DNA from: Scylla paramamosain
Taxonomy: Eukaryota > Arthropoda > Malacostraca > Decapoda > Portunidae
NCBI RefSeq assembly: GCF_035594125.1
Contig: NC_087156.1
Location: 11,676,806-11,740,805, forward strand
DNA: 64,000 bases
Direction of reading: 5' to 3'
Every line of letters starts with the position of its first letter. Position 1 is the first letter of the stretch. Of the stretch, positions 23,606 to 36,703 are shown piece after piece. The translations under genes were made by a program, and so were the position numbers. The notes beneath the pieces were generated by a model. It ran no database searches. It saw only the letters and a program-made list of their open reading frames with translations, and had not been told where the DNA came from.

Positions 23606-26600
23606 AAACACTTAAAGGCAAGTTATTGGTAAAAGTTGGTTTTATTCCCATGTAATGTGATTGCCCTGCTTTTTAGTGCTTTATTGCCTAACACGCTCAA
23701 AAAAACTCAAGACACTTTTCTGGTAATATTTTTTTTTCACACATAAAGCTAGTTTCGCATGGAATTTGGGGTTTTGGTAAGTAAGTATGTTAAAAAGATT
23801 CAAAATACACCCATTTGATAAGGTTGTTCTGTTTCTCAATTAGGAATGTCATTCATGAATTTCAGCATTTTGGTATCTAAGAAACATCTCCATATACACG
23901 AGTTTTTGCGTGTTTTGCCTTGTGGTTCTTGTGAAACTATAAAACACTCATTATACACGTTTCTCGCAATGTCCTTTTCTTTCCCAATATAGAGTGCTTT
24001 GCAACTATTTTCGCGTTTTCTGTAGGTAACAAGCTCAAAAACACTCAAAATATAACTTTTTAGTAATATTATTCTATTTCTTCATGTTGGCTGGTTTGCA
24101 TCCGTTTTAATGTTTTTCTAAGTAAAACACTAGGAAAACACGTTTTCAGTAATTTTGTTTTGGATTCCCAGAAAGAGTGACTTCCATATTATTTATCGTT
24201 TTGGTGCCTAACTTGCTGAAAAACACTCAAAAGACTGGTATCTGGTAAAGTCGTTTAATTTCCTCATATAGGAGGCTTTGCATACACTTTAAGGTTTGGT
24301 ACATAACAGTCCGAAAAAAAAAAGCTAAAATTAACTTTTTTCATAATATTATTTTTTCACATAATTTCCCTGAATTTTTCCAGAATTTTGGCATCTTGGT
24401 GCCTATGAAGATAAATAACAAAAAAAAAAAATCCTAGTTTTTATTTATTTATTTATTTTCTCTATAAAGAGTGTTATTTGTGGGTTTTAACTCTTTTCGA
24501 ACTCATGGAACTTAAAAACACTCATAATACACGTTTCTCGTAATTTCCTTTCGTTTCCCAAATATAGGGTTCTTTGCATGTATTTAAGCCTTTTTATACG
24601 TAAGAGATCAAAAACACTGAAAATTCATGTTTTTTTGTAATGTTATTTTGTTTCTCAATAAAGGGTAAAACGTTTTGCATGCATTTTAGCGTTTTGGTAT
24701 GTAAGGAGCTGAAAAACACTTGAAGACAAGTTCTTGGTAAATGTTGGTTTTATTCCCATGTAATGTCATTGCCCTGCTTTTTTGTGCTTTATTGCCTAAC
24801 ACGCTCAAAAACACTCAAAAGACGCTTTTTTTTTTCTGGTAATGTCATTTATTTCCAACATAAATCTAGTTTCGCATGTAATTTTGGGTTTTCGTAACTA
24901 AGAATATGAAAAACACTCAAAATACATGCATTTGGTAAGGTTGTTCTGTTTCTCAATTAAGAGTGTTATTCATGAATTTAAGCATTATGGTATCTAAGAA
25001 ACATCTCCATATACACGAGTTTGTGCTTGTTTTGCCTTGTGGTTATTGTGAAACTATAAAACACTCATTATAAACGTTTCTCGTAATGTCCTTTTGTTTC
25101 CCAATATAGAGAGATTTGCATCCATTTTCGCTCAAAAACACAAAAAATACCTTTTTGGAAATATTATTTTATTTCATGATATTGGTTGATTTGCATTCGT
25201 TTTAGCGTTTTTCTACGTAAAACACTGAAAAGACACGTTTTCAGTAATTTTGTTTTGGATTCCCATACAGAGTGACTTCCATATTATTTATTGTTTTGGT
25301 GCCTAACATACTGAAAAACAGACAAAAGACAGGTTTCAGGTAAAGTCGTTTAATTTCCACATATAGGTGGCTCTACATGCACTTTAGGGTTTGGTACATA
25401 ACGGTCTGAAAAAAAAAGCTAAAATTAACTTTTTTGCTATTCTTTTTTCACATAATTTCCCTGAATTTTGCCAGAATTTTGGCATCTCGATACCTATGAA
25501 GATCAATAACAAAAAAAAAATGCTATTTTTTTCATTTATTTATTTTTTCTCTATAAAGAGTGTTATATGTGGGTTTAAGCTTTTTGGTACTTAAGGAACG
25601 TAAAAACACTCATAATACTCGTTTCTCGTAATGTCCTTTTGTTTTCTAAAAATAAGGTTCTTTGCATGTATTTAAACGTTTTTATAGGTAAGATGATCAA
25701 AAACACTCAAAATATAATTTTTTGGTGATGTTCTATTTCTTCATTTTGGTTGGTTTCCATCCGTTTTAGCGTTTTTCTACGTAAAGCACAGAAAAGACAC
25801 GTTTTCAGTAATTTTGTTTTGGATTCCCATATAGAGTAACTTCCATGTTATTTATCGTTTTTGATGCCTAACATGCTGAAAAACACTAAAAAGACAGGTT
25901 TCTTGTAAAGTCGTTTAATTTCCCCATATAGGTGGCTTTGCATACACTTTAGAGTTTGGTACATAACAGTCCGAAAAAAAAAGCTAAAATTAACCTTTTT
26001 CATAATATTATTTTTTTCACCTAATTTTCCTGCATTTTGCCAGAATGTTGGCATCTCGGTACCTATAAAGATCAATAAAAAAAAATGCTATTTTTTTATT
26101 TATTTATTTTTTCTCTATAAACAGTGTTATTTGTGGGTTTTAGCTTTTTGGTATTTAAGGAACTTATAAACACTCATAATACACATTCCTCGTAATGTCC
26201 TTTCATTCCCAAACATAGGGTTCTTTGCATGTATTTAAGCGTTTTTATTGGTAACAAGCTCAAAAACACTCAAAATACATGTTTTTGATAATGTTATTCT
26301 GTTTATCCATAAAGGGTGTTTTGCATGGGTTTTAGCGTTTTGGTATGTAAGGAGCTCAAAAAAACTTAAAGGCAAGTTCTTGGTAAAAATTGGTTATATT
26401 CCCATGTAATGTGATTGCCCTGCTTTTTAGTGCCTTATTGCCTAACACGCTGAAAAACACTAAAAAGACACTTTTCTAGTAATTTCATTTTTTTTTTCCA
26501 CATTCTCGCATGTAATTTGGGGTTGGACCACTAAGAATGTGAAAAAAAACACTCAAAATACACTCATTTCCTAAGATTGTTCTGTTTCTGAATTGAGAGT

Positions 26601-28584
26601 GTTATTCATGAGTTTCAGCATTTTGGTATCTAAGAAACTTCTCCATATATACGAGTTTTTGCGTTTTTTGCCTTATGGTTCTTGAAAACTATAAAAACAT
26701 TCATTATACAATTTTCTTGTAATGTCCTTTTGTTTCCCAATATAGACTGCTTTGCATTCATTTTTGCGTTTTTTGTAGGTAACAAGCTCAAAAACACTCA
26801 ACTTTTTTGTAATGTTATTCTATTTCTTCATATTGGTTGGTTTGCATCCGTTTTCGCGTTCTACGCTAAAACTGAAAAGACACGTTTTCAGTAATATTGT
26901 TGAAATTGATGAAAAAACCCAAAGACACGTTTCTTGTAAAGTGTAATTTCCCCATATAGGTGGCTTCGCATGCACTTCCGGGTTTCGTATATAACTCCGG
27001 AAAAAGCTAAAATTATATTTTTTGTTTTTTTTTCAAATAATTTCCCTGAATTTTCTCAGAATTTTGGTATCTCGGTACCTATGAAGATGAATAACAATTT
27101 TTTTTTTCTCTATAAAGGGTGTTATTTGTGGGTTTTAGATTTTTGATACTTAAGGAACTTAAAAATACTCATAATACACGATTTTCGTAATGTCCTTTCG
27201 TTTCACAAACATAGGGTTCTTTGCATGTATTTAAGCGATTTTATAGGTAACATGATCAAAAACACTCAAAATACATGTTTTTGGTAATGTTATTCTGTTT
27301 CTCCATAAAGGTTGTTTTACATGCGTTTAGCGTTTTGGTATGTAAGGAGTTAAAAAACACTTAAAGGCAAGTTCTTCGTAAAATTTGGTTTTATTCCAGT
27401 GTAATGTGATTGTTCTGCTTTTTAGTGTTTTATTGCATATAACGCTCAACAACACTCAAAAGACACTTTTCTGGTAATGTCATTTTTTTCCCACATAAAG
27501 CTAGTTTCGCATGTAATTTGGGATTTTCGTAACTAAGAATGTGAAAAACACACAAAATATACACATTTGCTAAGGTAGGTCTGTTTTTCAATTAAAAGTG
27601 TTATTCATGAGTTTTAACAATTTGGTATGTAAGAAACTTCTCTATATACACGAGTTTTTGCGTTTTTTGCCTTGTGGTTCTTGTGAAACTATAAAACACT
27701 CATTATACACGTTTCTCGTAATGTCCTTTTGCTTCCTAATATTGAGTGCTTTCCATCCATTTACACGTTTTTTGTAGGTAAAAAGCTCAAAAACACTTTT
27801 TGGTAATGTTATTCTATTTCTTCATATTTGTTGGTTTGCATCCATTTTAGCGTTTTTCTACGTAAAACACTGAAAAGACACGTTTTCAGTAATTTTGTTT
27901 TGGATTCACATATTGACTGACTTTCATATTATTTATCGTTTTGGTGTCTAACATTCTGAAAAACACTGAAAAGACAGAATTCCGGTAAAGTCGTTTAACT
28001 TCCTTATATAGGTGGCATGCACTTTATAGTTTGGTACATAAAAATCCGAAAAAAAGAGCTATAATTAACTTTTTTGATAATGTTCTTTTTTCCACATAAA
28101 TTTCCTGAATTTTTGCAAAATTTTGGCATCTTGTTACCTATGAAAATCAATTACTACTTAAGGAACACTTAAAAACACTTAAAACACTTAAAACACATGT
28201 TTTTAGTAATATTATTCTGCTTCTCCAAAAAGGAGTTTTTTGCATGCGTTTTAGCGTTTTGGTTTGTAAGGAGGTCAAAAACACTTCAAGGCAAGTTCTT
28301 GGTAAAAGTTGATTTTATTCCCATGTAATGTGATTGCCCTTTTTTTTTGTGATTTATTGCCTAACATGCTCAAAAACACTCAAAAGACACTTCTAGTAAT
28401 GTCATTTTTTTTTCCAACATAGTTTCGCGTGCTATTTGGGGTTTGCCTAAGAATGTGGAAAACACTCAAAATACACGCATTTAGTAAGGTTGTTCTGTTT
28501 CTCAATTAATATTGTTATTCATGAGTTTCAGCATTTTGGTATTTAAGAAACTTCTTTATATACACGAGTTTTTGCGTTTTTTGC

Positions 28585-28608
28585 CTTGTGGTTCTTGTGA
28601 ACCACAAG
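28585..28608. repeat. Hairpin in a D-type monomer
   Basis: Arms cttgtggttc and gaaccacaag flank the loop ttgt. Ordinary D monomers have only cttgtggttcttgtgaaac here. The hairpin and the following gttcttttgctcaaaaataa are an insertion shared with the inverted block at 51,158-51,181, 53,132-53,155 and 57,635-57,658. Confidence 0.85.
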
Positions 28609-31600
28609 TTCTTTTGCTCAAAAATAATAAGACACTCATTATACACGTTTCTCGTAATGTCTTTTTGTTTCCCAATAAGGAGTGCTTTGTATCCATTTTC
28701 GCATTTTTTTGTAGGCAGCAAGCTCAAAAACACTCAAAATGTACCTCTTTGATAATATTATTTTTTTTCTTCTTATTATTAGTTGGTTTGCATCCGTTTC
28801 AGCGTTTTTCTACGTAAAACACCGAAAAGACACTTTTTCAGTAATTTTGTTTTAGATTCCCATATTGAGTGACTTGCATGTTATTTACCGTTAGGGTGCC
28901 TAACAAGCTGAAAAATACTCATAAGACAATTTTCTGGCAAAGACGTTTAATTTCCCCATATAGGTGGCCTTGCATGCACTTTAGGGTTTGGTACATAACA
29001 GTACGAAAAAGAAAGCTAAAATTAACTTTTTTGATAATCGACTCATAATTTCCTGAATTTTGCCCAAATTTTGGCATCTCGGTACCTGTGAAGATGAAAA
29101 AGAAAGAAAAAAATATCGTATTTTTTTATTTATTTATTTATTTTTCTCAATAAAGAGTGTTATTTGTGGCTTTTAGCTTTTTGGTAAATAATGATCTTAA
29201 AAACACTGATAATACACGTTTCTCGTAATGTCCTTTCGTTTCCCAAAAATAGGGTTCTTTGCATGTATTTAAGCGTTTTTATTGGTAACATGATCAAAAA
29301 CACTAAAAATATATATTTTTGGTAATGTTATTCTCTTTCTCCATAAAGTGTGTTTTGCATGCGTTTTAGCGTTTTGGTATATAAGGAACTCAAAACACTT
29401 AAAGGCAAGATCTTGGTAAAAATTGATTTTATTTCCATGTAAAGTGATTCCCCTGCTTTTTAGTGCTTCATTGCCTATCAGGCTCAAAAACACTCAAAAG
29501 ACACTTTTCTGGTAATGTCATTTTTTTTTCCCTTAAAAAGCTGGTTTCGCATGCAATTTGGGATTTTGGCAGCTAAGAATGTGAAAAGCACTCAAAATAC
29601 ACGCATTTAGTAAAGTTTTTCTGTTTCTCAATTAAAAGTGTTATTCATGAGTTTCAGCATTTTGGTATCTAGGAAACTTCTTCATATACACGAGTTTTTG
29701 CGATTTTTGGCTTCTGGTTCTTTTGAACTATAAAACATTCATTATACACTTTTCTCGCAATGTCCCTTTGTTTCCCAATATAGAGTGCTTTGTATCAATT
29801 TTCGCGTTTTTTTGTAGGTAACAAGCTCAAAAACACTCAAAATATACCTTTTTGGTAATGTTTTTCTGCTTCTTGATATTGGTTGGTTTGCATCCGTTTT
29901 AGCGTTTTCTACGTAAAACACTGAGAAGACACGTTTTCAGTAATTTTGTTTTGGTTTGCCATATAGAGTGAGTTCCTTATCATTTATCGTTTTGGTACCT
30001 AACATGTTGAAAAACACTCAAAACACAGATTTCTGGTAAGGTCGTTTAATTTCCTCATATGGGAGGCTTTGCATGCACTTTAGTGTTTGGTACATAACAG
30101 TCCGAAAAAAAAGCTAATATCAACTTTTTTTTATATAATTCTCTTATCATATAATTGCCCTAATTTTTCCCAGAATTTTGGCATTTCGGTACCTATGAAG
30201 GTGAATAACAAAAAAAAAAAAAAAAAAAAGAAAATCCTTTCTATTTTTTTTTATTTTTTAATTTTTTTTTTCTAAATAATGAGTGTTATTTGTGGGTTTT
30301 AGCTTTTTGGTAGTTAAGGAACTTAAAAACACTCATAATACACGTTTCTCGTAATGTCCTTACGTTTCCCAAACATAAGGTTTTTTGCATGCATTTAAGC
30401 GTTTTTATAGATAACATTATCAAAAACACACAAAATACATGTTTTTGGTAATGTTATTCTTTTACTCCATAAAGTTTGTTTTCCATGCGTTTTAGCGGTT
30501 TGGTATGTAAGGAGCTCAAAAACACATATTGGCAAGTTCTGGGTAAAAGTTGGTTTTATTCCCATGTAATGTGATTGCCCTGCTTTTTAGTACTTCATTG
30601 CCTAACACGCTCAAAAACAATTAAAAGACACTTCTGGTAATGTCATTTTTTTTCCCTCATAAAGCTAGTTTCTTATGCTTTTTTGGGTATTGCTAACTAG
30701 GAATATGAAAAACACCCAAAATACACGCATTTGCTAAGGTTGTTCTGTTTCTCAATTAAGATTGTTATTCATGAGTTTCAGCATTTTGGTATCTAAGAAA
30801 TTTCTTTATATACACGAGTTTTTGCGTTTTTCTACGTAAAACACTGAGAAGATACATTTTCAGTAATTTTGTTTTGGATTCCCATATAGAATGAGTTCCT
30901 TATTATTTATCGTTTTAGTGCCTAACATGCTGAAAATCACTGAAAAGACAGATTTCTGGTAAGGTCGTTTAATTTCCTCATATAGGAGGCTTTGCATGCA
31001 CTTTAGGGTTTGGTACATAACAGTCTGAAAAAATAAAGCTAAAATTAACTTTTTTGATAATATTCTTTTGTTCATATAATTTTCCTGAATTTTCCCAGAA
31101 TTTTGGCATCTCGGTACCAATGAACATGAAAAAAAAAAAAATTCCTATTTTTTTTTTCTAAATAAAGCGTGTTATTTGTGGGTTTTAGCTTTTTGGTACT
31201 TAAGGAACTTAAAAAAACACTCATAATACACGTTTCTCGTAATGTCCTTTTGTTTCCCAAACATAATGTTCTTTGCATGTATTTAGGCGTTTTTATAGAT
31301 AACATGATAAAAAAAAACACCCAAATTACATGTTTTTGGTAATGTTATTCTGTTTCTCCATAAAGTTTATTTTGCATGCGTTTTAGCGGTTTGGTATATA
31401 AGGAGCTGAAAAACATTTAAAGGCAAGTTCTTAGTAAAAATTGATTTTATTCCAATGAAAAGTGATTGCCCTGCTTTTTAGTGCTTTATTGCCTATCGCG
31501 CTCAAAAACACTCAAAAGACATTTTTCTGGAAATGTCATGTTTTCCAACATAAATCTGGTTTTACATGAAATTTGGGTTTTTGGTAACTAAGAATATGAA

Positions 31601-33810
31601 AAACACTCAAAATACACGAATTTGGTAAGGTTGTTCTGTTTCTCAATTAAGAGTGTTATTCATGAGTTTCAGCATTTTGTTATTTAGGAAACTTCTCCAT
31701 ATACACGAAGGTTTGCGTTTTTTGCCTTGTTTTTCTTTTGAACTATAATACACTCATTATACACTTTTCTAGCAATGTCCCTTTGTTACCCAATATAGAG
31801 TTCTTTGTATCAATTTTAGCGTTTTTTTGTAGGTAACAAGCTCAAAAACACTCAAAATATACCTTTTTGCTAATGTTTTTTTCTATTTCTTGATATTGGT
31901 TGGTTTGCATCCATTTTAGCGTTTTTCTACGTAAAACACTGGGAAGACACGTTTTCAGTAATTTTGTTTTGAATTCCCATATAAAGTGAGTTCCTTATTA
32001 TTTATCATTTTGGTGCTTAACATGCTGAAAAACACTCAAAAGACAGATTTCTCGTAAGGTCGTTTAATTTCCTTATATAGGAGGCTTTGCCTGCAGTTTA
32101 GGGTTTGGTACATAACAGTCCGAAAAAAAGCTAAAATAAACTTTTTTTGATAATATTCTCTTATCATATAATTGCCTTGAATTTTCCAAGAATTTTGGTA
32201 TTTCGGTACCTATGAAGATGAATAACAAAAAAAAAAAAATCCAATTTTTTTATTTTTTTATTTATTTTTTTCTAAATAAAGAATGGGTTTTAGGTTTTTG
32301 GTACTTAAACTTAAAAACACTCATAATACTCGTATACGTAATGTCCTTTTGTTTCCCAAACATAAGATTCTTTTCATGTATTTAAGCGTTTTTATAGATA
32401 ACATGATGAAAAATACTCAAAATACATGTTTTTTGGTAATTTTATTATGTTTCTCCATAAAGTTTGTTTTGCATGCGTTTTAGCGGTTTAGTATATAAGG
32501 AGCTCAAAAACACTTAAAGGCAAGTTCTTGATAAAAATTGGTTTTATTGAAATGTAATGTGATTGCCCTGCTTTTTAGTGCTTTATTGCCTATCAAGCTC
32601 AAAAACACTCAAAAGACTCTTTTCTGGTAATGTCATTTTTTTTCTCACATAAAGCTGGTTTCGCATGCAATTTGGGGTTTTGGTAACTAAGAATGTGAAA
32701 AGCTCTCAAAATACACGCATTTAGTAAGGTTGTTCTGTTTCTCAATTAGGAATGTTATTCATGAGTTTCAGCATTTTGGTATCTAGGAAACTTCTCCATA
32801 TCCACAAGTTTTTGCGTTCTTTGCCTTTTGGTTCTTTTGAACTATAAAACACTCATTATACACTTTTCTTGCAATGTCCTTTTATTTCCTAATATAGAGT
32901 GCTTTGCATCAATTTTCGCGTTTTTTGTAGGTAACAATCTCAAAAACACTCAAAATATACCTTTTTGGTAAGATTTTTCTATTTTTTTCTTATATTGGTT
33001 GGTTTGCATCCGTTTTAGCGTTTTTCTACGTAAAACACTGAGAAGACAAGTTTTCAGTAGTTTTGTTTGGATTCCCGTATAGAGTGAGTTCCTTATTTAT
33101 TTATCGTTTTGGTGCCTAACATTCTGAAAAACACTCAAAAGACAAATTTCTTTAAAGGTCGTTTAATTTCCTCATATAGGAGGAGGCTTTGCATGCACTT
33201 TAGGGTTTGGTATATAACAGTCCGAAAAAAAGCTAAAATTAACTTTTTTGATAATTTTCTTTTTTCATATAATAGCCCGGAATTTTCCCAGAATTTTAGC
33301 ATCTCGGTACCTATGAAGATAAAATAAAAAAAAAAAAAAATCCTATTTTTTTATTTTTTAAATTTTTTTTTTTCTAAATAATGAGTGTTATTTGTGGGTT
33401 TTAGCTTTTTGGTACCTAAGGAACTAAAAAAACTATCATAATACATATTTCTCGGAATGTCCTTTCGTTTCCCAAACATAAGGTTCTTTGCATGTATTTA
33501 AGCGTTTTTATAGATAACATGATCAAAGACATTCAAAATACATATTTTTTGGTAATGTTATTCTGTTTCTCCATAAAAGGTGTTTTGCATGCGTTTTATC
33601 GTTTTGGTATGTAATGACCTCAAAAACACCTAAAAACAAGTTCTTGGTAAAAGTTCGTTTTATTCCCATGTAATGTGATTGCCCTGCTTTTTAGTAGTTT
33701 ATTGCCTAACACGCTCAAAAACAATCGAAAGACATTTTCTGGTATTATTATTTTTTTCCCACATAAAGCTAATTTCGCATGGAATTTGGGGTTTTGGTAA
33801 CTAAGAATGT

Positions 33811-34020
33811 GAAAAACACTCAAAATACAGGCATTTAGTAAGGTTGTTCTGTTTCTTAATTAAAAGTGTTATTCATGAGTTTCAGGATTTTGGTATGTAA
33901 GAAACTTGTCTAATACACGCATTTGGTAAGGTAGTTCTGTTTCTCAATAAAAAGTGTTATTCATGAGATTCAGCATTTTGGTATGCAAGAAACTTCTTTA
34001 TGTACACGAGTTTTTGAGTT
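33811..34020 (+). repeat. Tandemly doubled D monomer
   Basis: The D-type monomer is present twice in a row, the second copy beginning at about 33,912 (taatacacgcatttgg). The same doubled D occurs at about 2,822-3,010, at about 62,637-62,795, and inverted at about 54,498-54,690. It marks one HOR lineage found on both sides of the island. Confidence 0.78.
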
Positions 34021-35064
34021 TTTTGCCTTGTGGTTCTTGTGAAACTATAAGACACTCATTTTACGCGTTTCTTGTAATGTCCTTTTCTTTCCTAATATAG
34101 AGTGCGTTTCATCCATTTTCGCATTTTTTTGTAGGTGACAAGCTCAAAAACACATCAAAATATATCTTTTTGGTAATGTTATTCTATTTCTTCATATTGG
34201 TTGGTTTGCATCCGTTTTAGCGGTTTTTTACGTAAATCACTGAAAAGACACGTTTTCAGTAATATTGTTGAAATTGCTGAAAAAAAACACTCAAAAGACA
34301 GGTTTGTGGTAAAGTCGAGTAATTTCTCAATATAGGTGGCTATGCATGCACTTCAGGGTTTGGTACATAACGCCAGAAAAAAGCTAAAATTATTTTTTTT
34401 ATTATGAGTTTTTTTTTTTACAAAATTTCCCTGAATTTTTCCAGAATTTTGGTATCTCGGTTCCTTTTTTTTTCTCTGTATAAAGTGTTATTTGTGTGTT
34501 TTAACTTTTTGGTACTTAAGAAATTTAAAAACATTCATAATACACGATTTTCTTAATGTCCTTTTCTTATACAAACATAGGGTTCTTTACATGTATTTAA
34601 GCGTTTTTATAAGTAACATGATCAAAAACACTCAAAATACATATTTTTGGTAATGTTATTCTGTTTCTCCATAAAGGGTGTTTTACATGCGTTTCAGCGT
34701 TTTGGTATGTAAGGAGTTAAAAAACACTTAAAGGCAAGTTCTTCGTAAAAGTTAGTTTTATTCCTAAGTTATGTGATTTTTCTGCTTTTTAGTGCTTTGT
34801 TGCATATCACGCTCAAAAATACTTAAAAGACATTTTCTGGTAATGTCATTTAAACGTTTTTATTGGTAACATGATCAAAAACACTCAAAATACATGTTTT
34901 TGGTAATGTTATTCTGTTTCACCATAAAGTGTATTTTGCATGCGTTTTAGTGTTTTGGTATATAAGGAGTTCAAAAACACTTAGAGGCAAGTTCTTATTA
35001 AAAAATTGGTTTAATTCCAATGTAATGTGATTGCCCTGCTTTTTAGTGCTTTATTGCCTAACAC

Positions 35065-35427
35065 AGTAAATCTTCCAGACTTTAAGCAGCACTGGCAACA
35101 CTACCTTCAAGCAACCCTCACCCTCATGGTCTCTCACAGCTCTACTATCCATACTAGAGTCCATACAGGATGCATTCCTTTCTGTCCCATACTCAGTGAG
35201 CAAGGGTATCCCACACCCCATTCCACCCATGTCTCTCTCACTGTTTTCCATACATTAGTTCAGTGGTATATGAGGTATATCATAAAAGTGGTCCATGAAC
35301 TGATTATTGTGACAAGTTGAAAATTATGTGTAACAGACATAATGGCTACTGTTGCCAAGAGGAATGTCAACAGTATTCTTAGGAATATTTCAAACATGGA
35401 TTAATTACTTCATTAACCAATGACACC
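35065..35427. other. Island left edge, unrecognised sequence
   Basis: Satellite ends at 35,064 and base composition becomes more balanced. The minus strand is open from 35,251 down to the edge (MENSERDMGGMGCGIPLL...). The codon pattern is not obviously coding and I do not recognise the product. It may be part of a dispersed repeat. I see no splice or promoter signal that I would defend. Confidence 0.4.
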
Positions 35428-35945
35428 ATGTCTCGTGTGAAAACTTTCAGTAATGATGTCATGAAACTTGCAAAAATGAAGGGCCACCTTGAAAGGGTTC
35501 GCTATGATAAGAAAAACAAAGACCTTGACTATTTCAAGACATTGAAAGAAAACTCCTAAGTCAATCAGATCAAGACTTTTTTTCAAAGCACCAGACATTG
35601 CTGATACTGAAGGAAATTTGAAACCCTCAGACAACATCTCCCTCATGATAGCAAAGAAAGGAAAGGCACACACTATTGGTGAGATAATCACAATCCCAGC
35701 CATTAAAGAAGTTATAGAAACTGTTATGAAGAATCACTGTTCTGAAAAAAATGCCATTAAATGACAGTACAGTGCAAAGAAGAATTGATGAAATAGCAGA
35801 TGATGTGGAAAAACTTTGGTATCTGAACTTCTGGATAGTAAACTATCCTTACAACTTGATGAGTCAACTTCTGGCAGGTCTAATCTTCTCATGGCCTATG
35901 TGAGATATTACAATCAAAGCCAAAAGAACATTACTGATAAAATAA
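35428..35945 (+). pseudogene. Decayed hAT-family transposase (ZBED5/SCAND3-like)
   Basis: Pieces in three frames read in order as one protein: MSRVKTFSND...KDLDYFKTLKEN (35,428-35,556), then SLMIAKKGKAHTIGE and IPAIKEVIETVM (about 35,585-35,757), then LNDSTVQRRIDEIADDVEK (from 35,751) and SELLDSKLSLQLDESTSG with LLMAYVRYY (to about 35,930). The AKxxKxHTIGE, 'LxxxTVxRRIDE' and 'SLQLDESTD' blocks are typical of ZBED5, SCAND3 and FAM200-type hAT transposases, whose DDE nuclease includes the aspartate of LDES. At least three frameshifts or stops are visible. The BED finger and the C-terminal dimerisation region are absent. The fragment ends in an A-rich stretch at 35,945-36,000. Confidence 0.82.
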
Positions 35946-36000
35946 CAAAAAAAAAAATAAAATAAAATAATAATGAAAAATAAATAAATAAATTATCATC
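35946..36000. repeat. A-rich low-complexity tract
   Basis: Runs of aaaaata, aaataa and aaataaat follow the transposase remnant. It may be simple sequence expansion or the tail of a retroposed piece. No target-site duplication was found by eye. Confidence 0.6.
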
Positions 36001-36703
36001 AGTTTTGTAAGGATATGAGAGCATAAATTTGTGTTTTTAATAAACAAATTAGATTCCATGCAATGCACATCTATTTTGTCTGTGTTTACATCCTTGAGCC
36101 AGCATTGTCCCACCACTCCCACTCAGCAGCACCTCCTTTCCTGTCCTTTTCTTTAGTATGGAGATGATGACCCATAAGGCTGAAAAGACCAATAAGAGGA
36201 AACCCGCCTGAACCAATGGCGAGACTTTCCTTCCTCACCCAGTCAATATTATGAGAAAAGATGGGTTTCACTCATTCTGCAGCACAAAAAAAGCTGCACA
36301 GGGCTCTTTTATTAAGAAGGTAAATGAGTCATGCCAACAACAGGACACTAGAAGACCCAAGGTAGTCATTGCTGCAGACCTCCATTTTCCATTGGGTAAA
36401 TAACACTGTAATTAATACTTTAATTGCTAGTGTCAGTGCATCACTCCTTCCTGTGGGACCCTCCAAGGCATCTCCTACCATATATATCACAAATACACTC
36501 CTGCAGATCTAGTCTATATATGTCCAACAGTTCAGTGTCATTCAGGTCATCGGAAACATCCTTATGGAAATGATAATTCAAGTGATGAGCTCGGCCTCAA
36601 CGGTTGGCTCTTTGGTTAATTTAGTCTTAACATAACTCTTAAAGTTATGCTACCTATGGACCTGTCTTAAATTTCAGACCTAGACTCAGCACAACTTGGG
36701 AAA
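36001..36703. other. Unrecognised sequence with a short open frame
   Basis: No gene was recognised. The minus strand from about 36,590 to 36,448 is open (HLNYHFHKDVSDDLND, then LLDIYRLDLQECICDIYG) and is acidic and rich in Leu/Asp, unlike random AT-rich frames. It lies just downstream of the BEL/Pao pol piece on the same strand, but I cannot match it to a Pao domain. A second minus-strand frame (36,086-36,271) shows no recognisable motif. Confidence 0.4.

Larger units (their letters stand above)
23606..35064 (+). repeat. Satellite array, block 3 (HOR, forward)
   Basis: About eleven HOR passages, with A-type starts near 24,609, 25,698, 26,271, 27,257, 28,180 (rearranged), 29,294, 30,421, 31,309, 32,408, 33,524, 34,623 and 34,875. 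Internal shortcuts are visible: A runs into F at about 25,722; J/K are condensed at 28,140-28,200; D runs into G at about 30,830 (shared gcgtttt at the joint); C runs into K at about 34,850. The block stops at 35,064, at the end of a B monomer (gcctaacac), where island sequence begins. No gene is visible. Confidence 0.92.

Noticed and set aside
1..35064. CRISPR array
   Set aside because: Repeats are contiguous imperfect monomers with no unique spacers of constant length, and the context is eukaryotic.
35051..35251. Frame MENSERD... as a gene
   Set aside because: It crosses from the island into satellite DNA at 35,064, and no splice or start context supports it. Kept only as unrecognised sequence.
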